The translations under genes were made by a program, and so were the position numbers. Source: Nitricoxidireducens sp046726235 (GTDB taxonomy: Bacteria > Pseudomonadota > Gammaproteobacteria > Burkholderiales > Rhodocyclaceae). Taken from it: a stretch of DNA of 64,000 nt. The stretch lies in NCBI GenBank assembly GCA_046726235.1, contig JBKPAD010000001.1:468597-532596 (forward strand), read 5' to 3'. The notes below the pieces were generated by a model. It ran no database searches. It had not been told where the DNA came from and saw nothing but the letters and a program-made list of their open reading frames with translations. Shown in pieces: positions 15,394 to 24,291 of the stretch (position 1 is its first letter; each line of letters begins with the position of its first letter).

Positions 15394-17950
15394 TGAACCG
15401 ATACAGCGACACGTAATCCTTCACGTACTCCGGAATGCGGTCGCGCCACTCCTTGGGCACGGCCTTGAAGTCGGCCATGCCGAAGGCGGGATTGACGTTG
15501 AGTTCGGTCAGGCGGCGGTTGTCGACGATGTCGCGCAGGCGCTCGTCGGAGGCGTAGGCCTTGAAGAAGTACTCGAGGGCGACGATGGCGTCCGCGTGCT
15601 TCGCCAGTTCTTCCTCAGGCTGGTCGAGGAGGAACTTCTGGAATTCGTCTTCGAGCAGTTCGTCCTTGCTCTTGAAGGCGGGGATCAGCCCGAAAATCTT
15701 TTCCAGGATTTCGCGCAGGGTCAGGCGTCGGTCGACGCCGGCGGCGCGGCGCAGCTTGTCGAGGGTGAAGAACTGGGCCGGTTTGTCGAGCACCTGCGTT
15801 GCCACGTAATCGACGGCTTGCTCCCACTGCTCGCCGTCGACGAAGGCCTGCAGCGTGCCGTCGGCCTTGACGGTGTTCTCGAAAGCTTCGAAGAACATGC
15901 GGTCGATCTTCATGCCTTGCGGACCGATGGGTTCCTCGGCGAAATGGGCGATCGCGTCGGGGCCGCCGTGGATGTACTCCCCGGCCGGGCCGAGGGTGGT
16001 GCCGCCGCCCTCGACTTGGCCGGGGCCGCTGCCGGGTCGCGGCAGCCGCAAGACTTCGTCGTAGTCGAACTTTTCCTCGAAGTACTCGCAGTTGGCGAAG
16101 AAGTCGAAGAACTTGAACTTCGATTTCTCCTGCTTGCTGCCGCCCGCCGACAGGTCGTCCTTGAGCCGCTTGTCGAAAACCTGATCCAGGAAGTTGTGCT
16201 TGCGCGTGCCGCGGCCCTTGATCTGCACGAAGTCCGAAGGCGAAAACACCGGGCGCATCAGCGCCAGGTTGAGGATGTCCGGGCAGTCGTAGCCGGTGGT
16301 CATCATGCCGACCGTGACGCAGACGCGCGCCTTGCTGGTCTTGTAGGCATCGACGAAATTGGCCGAGCCGAGAAGATTGTTGTTGGTGAAGTTGGTCGTG
16401 AATTGCTGGGCGTCGGGAATCTGCGAGGTGACCTGCACTGCGAAGTCCGATTGGTACTTGCCCGGCCACAGAGCATCGGCCAGTCCGTTGAGGGCTTGGG
16501 TCAACTTGGCGGCGTGGTTCTGGCTGACGGCGAAGACGATGGACTTGCCGAACTCCCCGCTGATCGGGTCTCGCAGGCCATTGTTCAGCAGCGTCTGGCA
16601 GAAGAGGCTGTTGGTGGCATCGGAGAAGAACTTCTTCTCGAAATCCTTGTGGAAGAAGTTCTCCTGCTCGCTGTTGCCGTTCTCGTCGATGTTGGCGACG
16701 GCGTAGCCTTCATCGGACAGCAGCTGCGTGGTGATGTCGGTGCGGGCATCGACGACCACCGGGTTGATGAGGTGGCCGTCGCGCACGCCGTCGAGCAGCG
16801 AATAGCGGAAGGTGGGCTGGCCGGATTCGCAGCCGAAGGTGCGATAGGTGTCGAGCAGCAGGCGACGCTCGGTCTCGCGCGGGTCGCGCGTCGTCGGCTT
16901 GCCGGCGTCGAACTTCTTCAGGTAGTCGCGCGGCGTTGCCGTCAGCCCGAGCTTGTAGCCGACGAAATAGTCGAACACGGCGCGGGCGTTGCCGCCGATG
17001 GAGCGATGCGCTTCGTCGGAAATCACCAGATCGAAATCGGTGGGCGAGAACAAGCGCCTGAACTTGTCGTTGAACAGCAGCGACTGCACGGTGGTGACGA
17101 CGATCTCGGCCTTGCGCCACTCGTCGCGCCGTTCCTTGTAGACCACGGCGGTGTAATCGTTCTTGAGCTGGGCGACGAACGCCCTGTGGGCCTGGCCTTC
17201 CAGTTCCACCCGGTCCACCAGGAACAGCACCCGTTGCGCATTGCCGGTACGCAGGAACAGCTTGATGACGGCGGCGGCGGTCAGGGTCTTGCCGGTACCG
17301 GTCGCCATCTCGAACAGGAAGCGGCTGCTGCCGGCGGCGACGGCATCCTGGATCGCCTGCACGGCGCGCCTTTGATAGTCGCGCAGGAAGCGCAGCTTGT
17401 TCTTTTCGATGAAGGCGTCGCGCTCTGCCGGATTGTTCCAGCCGGCCTCGGCCGCATAGCCCGGCATTTGGGTCAGGGCGATGTAGTCCCGGCCGACGGG
17501 CTCGGTGATCAGCCGCTGCGGGTTGGGCTGGAAACGGCGGTAGCTCCCGATCGAGCCGGGCGTCGGGAAGCGGGTGACGATGTGCGGGTTGCCCTGCTCC
17601 AGATCCCAGAAGTAATGGAGGTTGCCGTTGGAAAGGATGACGAAGCGGCAATTCTGCGACTTGGCGTACTTGCGCGCCTGCTCCTTGCCGGCCAGCGGAT
17701 TCTTGTCCTCCGACTTGGCTTCGAGCACTACGAGCGGGAAGCCGGCATCGTCGACTAGCAGGAAGTCGATGAAGCCGTTGCGGGACTGTTCGAAGTTGTT
17801 GCCGAGGGCGTCGATCGCCGCCTTGGTCAGCTTGACCTTGGGTTCGAGAACGATGTTGGCCTTGCCCGCTGCGCTGTCGAAAAAGCGCCAGCCCGACGCT
17901 TCGAGCAGCTTGTTGATCTTGATGCGGGCTTGGGCCTCTTTCGCAGCCAC
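15389..17950 (-). CDS. hsdR: Type I restriction endonuclease subunit HsdR
   Basis: An 853-residue motor and nuclease subunit. Order of parts: N-terminal PD-(D/E)xK nuclease (Asp62 in FIDFLLVDD, Glu77 and Lys79 in VVLEAKSE), SF2 helicase with Walker A ATGTGKT (216-222), DEAH box SDEAHRSIGG (312-315), LGLTATPRDYLKKF, the C-terminal helicase lobe ending MTTGYDCPDI and IKGRGTRKHN, then a helical region that contacts HsdM. It cuts unmodified DNA after ATP-driven translocation. I chose GTG 17950, which has GAGGGA 9 nt upstream and matches the usual N-terminus. An in-frame ATG at 18043 would add 31 unrelated residues. Confidence 0.92.
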   Translation of the reverse strand: MAAKEAQARIKINKLLEASGWRFFDSAAGKANIVLEPKVKLTKAAIDALGNNFEQSRNGFIDFLLVDDAGFPLVVLEAKSEDKNPLAGKEQARKYAKSQNCRFVILSNGNLHYFWDLEQGNPHIVTRFPTPGSIGSYRRFQPNPQRLITEPVGRDYIALTQMPGYAAEAGWNNPAERDAFIEKNKLRFLRDYQRRAVQAIQDAVAAGSSRFLFEMATGTGKTLTAAAVIKLFLRTGNAQRVLFLVDRVELEGQAHRAFVAQLKNDYTAVVYKERRDEWRKAEIVVTTVQSLLFNDKFRRLFSPTDFDLVISDEAHRSIGGNARAVFDYFVGYKLGLTATPRDYLKKFDAGKPTTRDPRETERRLLLDTYRTFGCESGQPTFRYSLLDGVRDGHLINPVVVDARTDITTQLLSDEGYAVANIDENGNSEQENFFHKDFEKKFFSDATNSLFCQTLLNNGLRDPISGEFGKSIVFAVSQNHAAKLTQALNGLADALWPGKYQSDFAVQVTSQIPDAQQFTTNFTNNNLLGSANFVDAYKTSKARVCVTVGMMTTGYDCPDILNLALMRPVFSPSDFVQIKGRGTRKHNFLDQVFDKRLKDDLSAGGSKQEKSKFKFFDFFANCEYFEEKFDYDEVLRLPRPGSGPGQVEGGGTTLGPAGEYIHGGPDAIAHFAEEPIGPQGMKIDRMFFEAFENTVKADGTLQAFVDGEQWEQAVDYVATQVLDKPAQFFTLDKLRRAAGVDRRLTLREILEKIFGLIPAFKSKDELLEDEFQKFLLDQPEEELAKHADAIVALEYFFKAYASDERLRDIVDNRRLTELNVNPAFGMADFKAVPKEWRDRIPEYVKDYVSLYRFM

Positions 17951-18115
17951 CGCTGGCGCTCCCTCGTTTGTCGGCAAGACCCTTGCGCGGCGTCGGCTCG
18001 ACCCGGCAAATAGGCGCCGGCAAGTGTATAGCAGCCGGCACACGCCGTCATTCCATGTGGATCACGCCGTCGGTGAGAAGCGATGCGCGGAGCGGATCGG
18101 ACGCCGGAGTTGGGC

Positions 18116-18142
18116 AAAAAAAAGCGCGGATCATCCGCGCTT
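18116..18142 (-). terminator. Intrinsic terminator after 6S RNA
   Basis: Read on the minus strand: a GCGCGGATGATCCGCGC hairpin with AA/TT extending the stem, followed by eight T residues. It lies directly after the 3' end of the predicted 6S RNA and before the defence locus. Confidence 0.9.
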
Positions 18143-18333
18143 GAATTTGGTTCCCCCGCCTGTGCCGTTCAGGCCGGCATCCTGAACCTGGGTCCAGAGT
18201 GGCTGCTTTCCTGCCGCATCAGGTGCTCCCGCGGGGGGAGCTCACAACAGCGGCGTCTTTGGGCGGCAGCCGATGCCAATTAGCATTGGTTCAAGGAATG
18301 TATGGCCCTTGACGAACACCGCAGGGGAATTCC
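18143..18333 (-). ncRNA. ssrS: 6S RNA
   Basis: A non-coding RNA of about 190 nt that binds the sigma70 RNA polymerase holoenzyme and mimics an open promoter. On the minus strand the 5' closing strand GAATTCCCCTGC pairs with the 3' strand GCGGGGGAACCAAATTC. Just inside is GGTGTTCGTCAAGGGCC, then CCTTGAACCAATGCTAATTGG, a central region, GGACCCAGGTTCAGG and GGCACAGGCGGGGG. TGTTCG and CCTTGAACC-type segments and the long open rod are hallmarks of proteobacterial 6S RNA. The position just downstream of zapA is the conserved one. The ends are set by the closing stem and are good to a few bases. Confidence 0.85.
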
Positions 18334-18356
18334 TGCGGACGCGTAACCGGATCTGG

Positions 18357-18689
18357 CTAGAACAGGCCTTCCTGTTGCGACAGGGCCTCGTCCAGACGCG
18401 CCTCCATGGCCCGGATTCTACGCTTGAGTTCGGAGGTGTCAAAAGAATCTGCCCCCGCCGCGGAAGCCTTGGCAGGCGGCGCTTTCTTCAGTGCCAGCAA
18501 CTCGTGCGCGAGGTTCAGCGCGACCATCACGGCGAGGCGTTCGCCGGTGCTGCGCGTCTTGGCCGCGCTCTCGGTCATCTTCGCGTCGAGATAGGCGGCG
18601 GCATCCTGCAATGCCCCGCGTTCCTCTTCGGGGCAGGCGACGCTGTAGGCGCGTCCCTGCAGCTTGATGTCGAGCGTCGGGGTGGTCAT
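18357..18689 (-). CDS. zapA: Cell division protein ZapA
   Basis: A 110-residue protein that binds and bundles FtsZ at the division ring. The N-terminal globular part LDIKLQGRAYSVACPEEERGAL and a long C-terminal coiled coil (about 60-108) match the family. It starts within an ATGA overlap with the upstream zapB-like gene, and the predicted 6S RNA begins about 24 nt downstream, the conserved proteobacterial arrangement. Confidence 0.93.
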   Translation of the reverse strand: MTTPTLDIKLQGRAYSVACPEEERGALQDAAAYLDAKMTESAAKTRSTGERLAVMVALNLAHELLALKKAPPAKASAAGADSFDTSELKRRIRAMEARLDEALSQQEGLF

Positions 18690-18880
18690 TGGTCGGGCAG
18701 GCGGCTCATCAGCGCCTCGAGTCGTTCGCAGGTGGTGTCGATCTTGGCGCTGAGCGCCTGCTTGTCGACCTCGAGCCCCGCAATGCGCTCGCGCAGCTTG
18801 CGGTTCTCCTCGCGCAGGGATTGGCAGAAAGCCACGACCTGCTCGATCTTGTGCTCGACGCTGGAAAGATCGCCGTCCAT
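18686..18880 (-). CDS. ZapB-like small coiled-coil protein (TIGR02449 type)
   Basis: A 64-residue protein that is almost entirely coiled coil (HKIEQVVAFCQSLREENRKL through LEALMSRL) with a regular heptad pattern. Small proteins of this type are encoded directly upstream of zapA in many beta- and gammaproteobacteria and are annotated as TIGR02449 or ZapB-like. ATG 18880 was chosen. A TTG at 18892 would add four residues. It overlaps zapA by 4 nt. Confidence 0.82.
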   Translation of the reverse strand: MDGDLSSVEHKIEQVVAFCQSLREENRKLRERIAGLEVDKQALSAKIDTTCERLEALMSRLPDQ

Positions 18881-19015
18881 AGTGGGACGCAAGTGTGCGA
18901 GAAAAGGCCAATGCCGTCAAGCAATAAGCGGGCGAAGTGAAGGTTGGGACGCAACAGTGCGTCGCCGCCGCGCACCGGAGGCCACCGACCTGCATGCTAG
19001 ACTCGCGCCCTGTTC

Positions 19016-19195
19016 ACGGTGCCCGAAGCGTTGTCGACGCCAGGGTGAAACGGGAAGCCGGTGCGCGCGATACCTCGCGCAATTCCGGCGCTGCCCCCGC
19101 AACGGTAAGAAAGTGCGGAACCGCCATCACGCCACTGGGATTGTTCCCGGGAAGGCGGCGGTTCAAGACTTTCGAGCCCGGAGACCGGCCGCGGA
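19016..19195 (+). promoter_or_regulatory. Cobalamin riboswitch upstream of btuB
   Basis: Clear match to the B12 aptamer: GGTGCCCGAAGCG at the 5' end, AGGGTGAAACGGGAAGCCGG, the B12 box GCTGCCCCCGCAACGGTAAG (19090-19109), CACTGGGATTGTTCCCGGGA, then GAAGGCGGCGGTT and the closing GAGCCCGGAGACCGGCC (19174-19190). It should switch off btuB and the following transport and cob genes when adenosylcobalamin is plentiful. Confidence 0.95.
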
Positions 19196-19280
19196 CAGAG
19201 CAGTGGATGTGTCGCGGGGATGCGATGCGCCGGCCTCGTGCCCGTCTCTCTCGTCTCCCGATGCATCCGTTCCGCCATTC

Positions 19281-19302
19281 CGGCGTGCGGGGACGCACGC
19301 CG
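19281..19302 (+). promoter_or_regulatory. Hairpin abutting the btuB ribosome binding site (candidate expression platform)
   Basis: A perfect 9-bp stem CGGCGTGCG / CGCACGCCG with a GGGA tetraloop ends a few bases before the GGGAG ribosome binding site of btuB. It has no U-tract, so translational rather than transcriptional control would be expected if it belongs to the riboswitch. Confidence 0.5.
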
Positions 19303-19317
19303 ACACGGGAGCCATCC

Positions 19318-21141
19318 ATGCATCGTCACGCCGTCCGTGCCGTACTCGCCGCCCTCGCGGCGAGCGCCGCCGTTTCATCCTCCGCCCATGCCGCCGACGC
19401 CGCGGCCGTCATCGTCACCGCCACGCGCCAGCCGGCGCGCGCCAGCGAACTCCTCAGCGACGTCTCCGTCATCACGCGCGAAGACATCGAGCGCGCCGGA
19501 CAGACCACGCTCGAACAACTGCTCGCGCGCCAGCCCGGCGTCGAGACGACCGCCAACGGAGGTCCCGGCACCAATAGCGCGCTCTTCCTGCGCGGCGCCT
19601 ACACGAAGCAGGCGATCGTCCTCATCGACGGTCTGCGCATCGGCTCGGCGAGCAGCGGCGAGGCTGCGTTCGCTCGCATCCCGCTGGCGCAGATCGAGCG
19701 CATCGAAATCCTGCGCGGCCCGGCATCGTCGCTTTACGGCGCCGATGCCATCGGCGGCGTGATCCAGATCTTCACGCGCCGCGGCGACGGCGCGCCGCGC
19801 TTCGACGCCAGCCTCGGCTACGGCAGCTACAACACGACCGAGGGCAGCGCCGGCATCTCCGGCGGCAATGACGTCGTTTCCTACGGCGTGCAAGCCGGGC
19901 ATTTCGAGACCAAGGGCTTCAATGCCCTGCACAACGCCGCCAGCACCTCGTTCAACGGCGACCGCGACGGCTACCGCAACACCAGCGTCGGCGGCAACGT
20001 CGTCGTGCGTCCCGCGGCGGGCCACGAGCTCGGCCTCGACGTGATGCACAGCGAGGGCATCAGCCGATACGACACGACGCCCAAGACAAAGGACTTCAAG
20101 AACGACCAGACGCTCGACGCCTACTCGGCGTATTCGCGCAATCGCCTGACGCGCGACTGGACCAGCACGCTGCGCCTCGGCCGCAGCAGCGACGATTCGA
20201 CGAGCCGCACCGACGGCATCGCCGGCAGCGTCTTCCACACCGACCAGGATCAGGTCTCGTGGCAGAACGACGTCAGGCTGCCGCTCGGCCGCGCGCTGTT
20301 CGCCGCCGAGTATCTGAAGCAGCGCCTTAAGAGCACGACCGCCTTCCCGGTGACGAACCGCGCGATCCGTTCGCTGCTCGCCGGCTGGAACGGCAGCGTC
20401 GACAAGCATCGCCTGCAGCTCAACCTGCGCCGCGACCAGAACTCGCAGTTCGGCGGCAAGAACACGGGCTTCGCCGGCTACGGCTATCAGCTCGACGATG
20501 CCTGGCGCGCGCGTCTTTCCTACGGCACGGCCTTTCGCGCGCCGAACTTCAACGAGCTCTATTTCCCAGACACCTTCGGCGCGCTCTTCGCCGGCAACGC
20601 CGCGCTGCGCCCCGAGTTCGCGCGCAACCGCGAGGCCGGCATCGACTGGGAGCGCGGCGCGCATCGCTTCTCCGCCGTGTATTTCAACAACAAGGTCAGC
20701 GACATGATCGTCGGCTGGCCGAGCCCGATCATCAACGTCGGCAGCGCGACTCTCTCCGGCACCTCGTTCAGTTATGCCGGCGCCGCGGGCGCATGGAGCG
20801 GCGGCGCGGCGCTCGACCTGCAGCGGCCGCGCGACGACACCAACGGCAAGCGACTGATCCGCCGCGCCGACCGGCAGTTGAAGACCCACCTCGCCTACGC
20901 GGCCGGCGCCTGGAACCTCGGCGGCGAATGGCAGCTCGTCGGCATGCGCTACGAAGACACCGCGAACACGCAGCGCCTCGGCGGCTACGGGCTCGTCAAC
21001 CTCGTCGCCGACTACCGTCTCGACCGCGAGTGGGTGCTGTTCGCCCGCGCCAACAACCTCTTCGACAAGCGTTACGAAGCCGCCAGGGACTACGCGGTCG
21101 CCGGCTCCAGCCTCTTCGTCGGCGTCCGCTATAGTCGCTAG
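19318..21141 (+). CDS. btuB: TonB-dependent outer membrane cobalamin receptor BtuB
   Basis: A 607-residue outer membrane receptor that takes up cobalamins with energy from TonB-ExbBD. It has a signal peptide (1-25, ending SSAHA), a TonB-box-like AAVIVTATRQ directly after it, a plug domain (about 35-155: VSVITREDIERAGQTTLEQL, ILRGPASSLYGADAIGGVIQI) and a 22-strand barrel to the terminal strand, which ends in aromatic/Arg-rich VGVRYSR. The start ATG 19318 follows the riboswitch and its hairpin. Any longer frame would translate the riboswitch. Confidence 0.93.
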   Translation: MHRHAVRAVLAALAASAAVSSSAHAADAAAVIVTATRQPARASELLSDVSVITREDIERAGQTTLEQLLARQPGVETTANGGPGTNSALFLRGAYTKQAIVLIDGLRIGSASSGEAAFARIPLAQIERIEILRGPASSLYGADAIGGVIQIFTRRGDGAPRFDASLGYGSYNTTEGSAGISGGNDVVSYGVQAGHFETKGFNALHNAASTSFNGDRDGYRNTSVGGNVVVRPAAGHELGLDVMHSEGISRYDTTPKTKDFKNDQTLDAYSAYSRNRLTRDWTSTLRLGRSSDDSTSRTDGIAGSVFHTDQDQVSWQNDVRLPLGRALFAAEYLKQRLKSTTAFPVTNRAIRSLLAGWNGSVDKHRLQLNLRRDQNSQFGGKNTGFAGYGYQLDDAWRARLSYGTAFRAPNFNELYFPDTFGALFAGNAALRPEFARNREAGIDWERGAHRFSAVYFNNKVSDMIVGWPSPIINVGSATLSGTSFSYAGAAGAWSGGAALDLQRPRDDTNGKRLIRRADRQLKTHLAYAAGAWNLGGEWQLVGMRYEDTANTQRLGGYGLVNLVADYRLDREWVLFARANNLFDKRYEAARDYAVAGSSLFVGVRYSR

Positions 21142-21147
21142 CTTCCC

Positions 21148-22137
21148 ATGCCCACCCGCCGCCGCGCCCTCGCCGTCATCGCCGCTCTCGCCGTCCTGGC
21201 GCTGGCGAGCCTGACGCTGGCGCTCGCTGCGGGCAGCCTGCGCGTGCCGTTCGGCGACGTGCTGGCGGCGCTCTTCGGCAACGACGCCGGGCTCTCCGGC
21301 GAAGTCGTGCTCGGCCTGCGCTTGCCGCGCGCGCTCGGCGCCTTCGCCTGCGGCGGCCTGCTGGCGCTGGCCGGCTGCCTGATGCAGGTGCTGCTGCGCA
21401 ATCCGCTCGCCGACCCCTACGTGCTCGGCATCTCGGGCGGCGCGGCGGTCGGCGCGCTGGCGGCGATGCTCGCCGGGCTGGCGTTGGCCTTCGTCAACTT
21501 GTTCGCCTTCGCCGGCGCCTTCCTCGCCATGCTGGTGGTGTTCGGCCTCGCCCACGGCGACAGCAGCTGGACGCGCACGCGCCTGCTGCTCACCGGCGTC
21601 ATCGTCGCCGCCGGCTGCGGCGCGTTGGTCGCGCTGATCCTCTCGGTCGCGCCGGAACAGAAGCTGCGCGGCATGCTGTTCTGGCTGATGGGCGACGCGG
21701 GCCACATCTCGAACCCGTGGCCGGCGCTCGTCGTGCTCGTGCTCGGCGTCGCCGTCGCGCTGCCGTTCGCGCGCGAGCTCAACCTGCTGGCGCGCGGCGA
21801 AGTGCTCGCCGGCTCGCTCGGCGTCGTCGTGCCGCGCCTGAAGCGCGTCGTCTATGCGCTGGCTTCGCTGTTCACGGCGGTGGCGGTGACGACGGCCGGT
21901 AGCATCGGCTTCATCGGCCTCATCGTGCCGCACCTGGTGCGGCTCGCCGTCGGTAACGACCAGCGCCTGCTGCTGCCCGCCGCGGCGCTGGCCGGCGGCA
22001 GTCTGCTGGTGCTCGCCGACACGCTCGCGCGCACCGTCGTAGCGCCGCAGCAGCTGCCGGTCGGCGTGCTCACCGCGCTGCTCGGCGTGCCGGTGTTCCT
22101 GTTCCTACTCGGCCGCGAGCCGCGGAGGCAGGCATGA
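21148..22137 (+). CDS. btuC: Cobalamin ABC transporter permease
   Basis: A 329-residue FecCD-family inner-membrane permease with about ten hydrophobic segments. Family motifs include RLPRALGAFACGGLLALAG, LRNPLADPYVLGISGGAAVGA and GSIGFIGLIVPHLVR, the last being the cytoplasmic coupling loop. It begins 6 nt after btuB and overlaps btuD by 4 nt. Confidence 0.92.
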   Translation: MPTRRRALAVIAALAVLALASLTLALAAGSLRVPFGDVLAALFGNDAGLSGEVVLGLRLPRALGAFACGGLLALAGCLMQVLLRNPLADPYVLGISGGAAVGALAAMLAGLALAFVNLFAFAGAFLAMLVVFGLAHGDSSWTRTRLLLTGVIVAAGCGALVALILSVAPEQKLRGMLFWLMGDAGHISNPWPALVVLVLGVAVALPFARELNLLARGEVLAGSLGVVVPRLKRVVYALASLFTAVAVTTAGSIGFIGLIVPHLVRLAVGNDQRLLLPAAALAGGSLLVLADTLARTVVAPQQLPVGVLTALLGVPVFLFLLGREPRRQA

Positions 22138-22901
22138 CGGCCCTGCTGGAAACCGCCGGCCTCGACGTCGCCATCGGCGGCCACTCTGTCTGCCGCGACC
22201 TCGACTGGCGCGTGCAGGCCGGCGAGTCCTGGGCCGTGCTCGGCCGCAACGGCGCCGGCAAGTCGACGCTGCTCGCCACCATCGCCGGCCTGCGTCCGGC
22301 GCAAGGCGGCAGCGCGCGCGTCGCCGGCCTCGACGTTGCCGGCGCGCCGCCGCGCGAACTCGCGCTGGTGCGCGGCTACCTGCCGCAGCGCAGCCACGAT
22401 CCCTTCGCCTCGACGGTGCTCGAGACCGTGCTCGTCGGCCGCCATCCGCACCTCGGCCGCTGGGACTGGGAATCGACCGCCGACCGCCGCATCGCCGAGG
22501 CCGCGCTGGCCGAAACCGGGCTCGCCGGCTTCGCCGCGCGCGACGTGCAGACGCTCTCGGGCGGCGAGCGCCAGCGCCTCGGCATGGCGACGCTGCTGGC
22601 ACAGGAGCCGCGCCTGTTCCTGCTCGACGAGCCGCTCGCCCACCTCGACCTCAACCACCAGGTGGCGCTGATGGAGCTGCTTTCGCAGCGCGCGGCGCAC
22701 GGCGCCGGCGTCGTCGCCGTGTTGCACGATCCCGGCTTCGCCGCGCGCTGGTGCGGCCATGCGCTGCTGCTGTTCGGCGACGGCGAATGGCTCGCCGGAC
22801 GCGCCGCCGACATCGTCACCGCCGAGAACCTCACGCGCCTTTACGGCCACCCGCTGCGGCGGGTCGAAGGCGCGCCCCACCCCGTCTTCGTTCCGGAGTA
22901 A
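22134..22901 (+). CDS. btuD: Cobalamin ABC transporter ATP-binding protein
   Basis: A 255-residue ABC ATPase: Walker A GRNGAGKST (37-45), Q-loop in YLPQRSHD, signature LSGGERQRL, Walker B LFLLDEPLAHLD and H-loop VLHDPGFAAR. It powers the BtuC permease. Its start overlaps the btuC stop (ATGA). Confidence 0.93.
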   Translation: MTALLETAGLDVAIGGHSVCRDLDWRVQAGESWAVLGRNGAGKSTLLATIAGLRPAQGGSARVAGLDVAGAPPRELALVRGYLPQRSHDPFASTVLETVLVGRHPHLGRWDWESTADRRIAEAALAETGLAGFAARDVQTLSGGERQRLGMATLLAQEPRLFLLDEPLAHLDLNHQVALMELLSQRAAHGAGVVAVLHDPGFAARWCGHALLLFGDGEWLAGRAADIVTAENLTRLYGHPLRRVEGAPHPVFVPE

Positions 22902-22903
22902 GC

Positions 22904-23701
22904 ATGAAGCGTCCGCTGCTTTCCCTGCTCGCCGGCCTTGCGCTGTTGGCCGCGCAGCCCGCCAGCGCCGCCTGTCCGCGCATCGTCAGCCAGTCGCCGT
23001 GGGTCACGATGGCGCTCGAATGGATGGAGCGCGGCGACTGCATCGTCGGTGTCAGCCGTTACGACCGCCGCGAGCTGCCGCGCACCGGCGGCGTCATCGA
23101 TCCCGATCCCGACGCCATCGCCGTGCTCGATCCGCAGGTGATGATCACGCTGAACTGGACGCCGGCCGAGAAGTGGCGAGCGATGGCGCCGGCCGGCGCG
23201 ACGGCGCTGCGCGTCGACGGCTTCAAGGGCGTCGACGACATGGAGCGCGCGCTCCGCGACATCGGCCGCGCCGCCGGCGTCGAAGACATCGACGCACGCG
23301 TCGCGCGCTTCGCCGCCGAGTGGCGCGCCGCGGCCGACAAGGTGAACGGCCGCCACCGCCGCGCGCTGGTGATGACCGCCTGCAGCGGCGCGCCGTATTC
23401 CTTCGGCCGCGGCACCACGCTCTACGAAATCTTCCGCCGTGCCGGCATCGACGTCGTCGCCGACCACGACAGCATCCGCAACTTCAAGCTCGACGGCCCG
23501 CCGGGCGAACTCGAGAACTGGGTCGACGGCCTCCAACCCGAGATCGTCTTCGCGCTCAAGAACCGCCGCGACGAAGCCTGCAACGCCTCGATCGCGCGCC
23601 CCGGCGTGACGATCCTGCCGCTCGACGGCGAGCGCTTCACCCATCCCGGCCCGAACATCCTCTCGGGGCTCGAACAGTTGCGCGAGGTATTGGCCCAATG
23701 A
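22904..23701 (+). CDS. Periplasmic substrate-binding protein, BtuF-like
   Basis: A 265-residue exported protein with a signal peptide (1-21, ending PASA-A). The TroA/BtuF-type fold is seen in IVSQSPWVTMALEWM, VGVSRYD, GGVIDPDPDAIAVLDPQVMI and the C-terminal lobe from RRALVMTACSGAPYSFG. It is the third component encoded with btuC and btuD (2 nt after btuD, 4-nt overlap with cobO). It is diverged from the BtuF-like protein at 26531-27421 and has four cysteines in the mature chain, so the ligand may be a cobalamin precursor rather than cobalamin. Confidence 0.85.
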   Translation: MKRPLLSLLAGLALLAAQPASAACPRIVSQSPWVTMALEWMERGDCIVGVSRYDRRELPRTGGVIDPDPDAIAVLDPQVMITLNWTPAEKWRAMAPAGATALRVDGFKGVDDMERALRDIGRAAGVEDIDARVARFAAEWRAAADKVNGRHRRALVMTACSGAPYSFGRGTTLYEIFRRAGIDVVADHDSIRNFKLDGPPGELENWVDGLQPEIVFALKNRRDEACNASIARPGVTILPLDGERFTHPGPNILSGLEQLREVLAQ

Positions 23702-24291
23702 GCGAGAACCACGACGCCAAGATGCAGCGCAAGAAGGCGGTCATCGACCGCAAGATCGCCGCCGCCAGCGAAGAGCGCGGCGTGCTCGTCGTGCACACCG
23801 GCACCGGCAAGGGCAAGTCCTCGGCCGCCTTCGGCCTCGTCGCGCGCGCGCTCGGCCATGGCATGAAAGTGGCGGTGATCCAGTTCGTCAAGAGCCGCTC
23901 CGACACCGGCGAGGAAGGCTTCTACCGCCGCTTCCCGAACCAGGTGCGCTGGCACGTGATGGGCGAGGGCTTTACCTGGGAGACGCAGAACGACGCGCGC
24001 GACGCCGCCGCGGCGCGCGCTGCCTGGGAGCAGGCGCTGCAATACCTCGCCGATCCCGGCGTGCACATGGTCGTGCTCGACGAGATCACCTACGCCTTCA
24101 AATACGGCTGGCTGGCGCTCGAGAACGCGCTCGCGGCCTTCGCGTCGCGCCCCGCGCACCAGCACGTCGTCATCACCGGCCGCGCCGCGCCCAAGCCGCT
24201 GCTCGAGGCGGCCGACACCGTCAGCGACGTACACATGGTCAAGCACGCGTTCGCCGCCGGCGTGAAGGCGATGCCGGGCGTGGAGTTCTGA
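23698..24291 (+). CDS. cobO: Cob(I)yrinic acid a,c-diamide adenosyltransferase
   Basis: A 197-residue CobA/CobO/BtuR-type enzyme that transfers the 5'-deoxyadenosyl group of ATP to Co(I) corrinoids. The modified P-loop HTGTGKGKSSA is at 33-43, with QFVKSRSDTGEE and VVLDEITYAFKYGWL further on, and the C-terminal AGVKAMPGVEF is typical. It overlaps the substrate-binding gene by 4 nt and cobB by 1 nt (TGATG). Confidence 0.95.
   Translation: MSENHDAKMQRKKAVIDRKIAAASEERGVLVVHTGTGKGKSSAAFGLVARALGHGMKVAVIQFVKSRSDTGEEGFYRRFPNQVRWHVMGEGFTWETQNDARDAAAARAAWEQALQYLADPGVHMVVLDEITYAFKYGWLALENALAAFASRPAHQHVVITGRAAPKPLLEAADTVSDVHMVKHAFAAGVKAMPGVEF

Noticed and set aside
17951..18043. Longer HsdR starting at ATG 18043
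   Set aside because: The extra 31 residues are Arg/Cys-rich, have no family match, and the ATG lacks a ribosome binding site, while GTG 17950 has GAGGGA at good spacing.
18937..19317. Possible N-terminal extension of btuB back to 18937
   Set aside because: It would translate the cobalamin riboswitch and the hairpin; the signal peptide begins exactly at ATG 19318 with GGGAG upstream.
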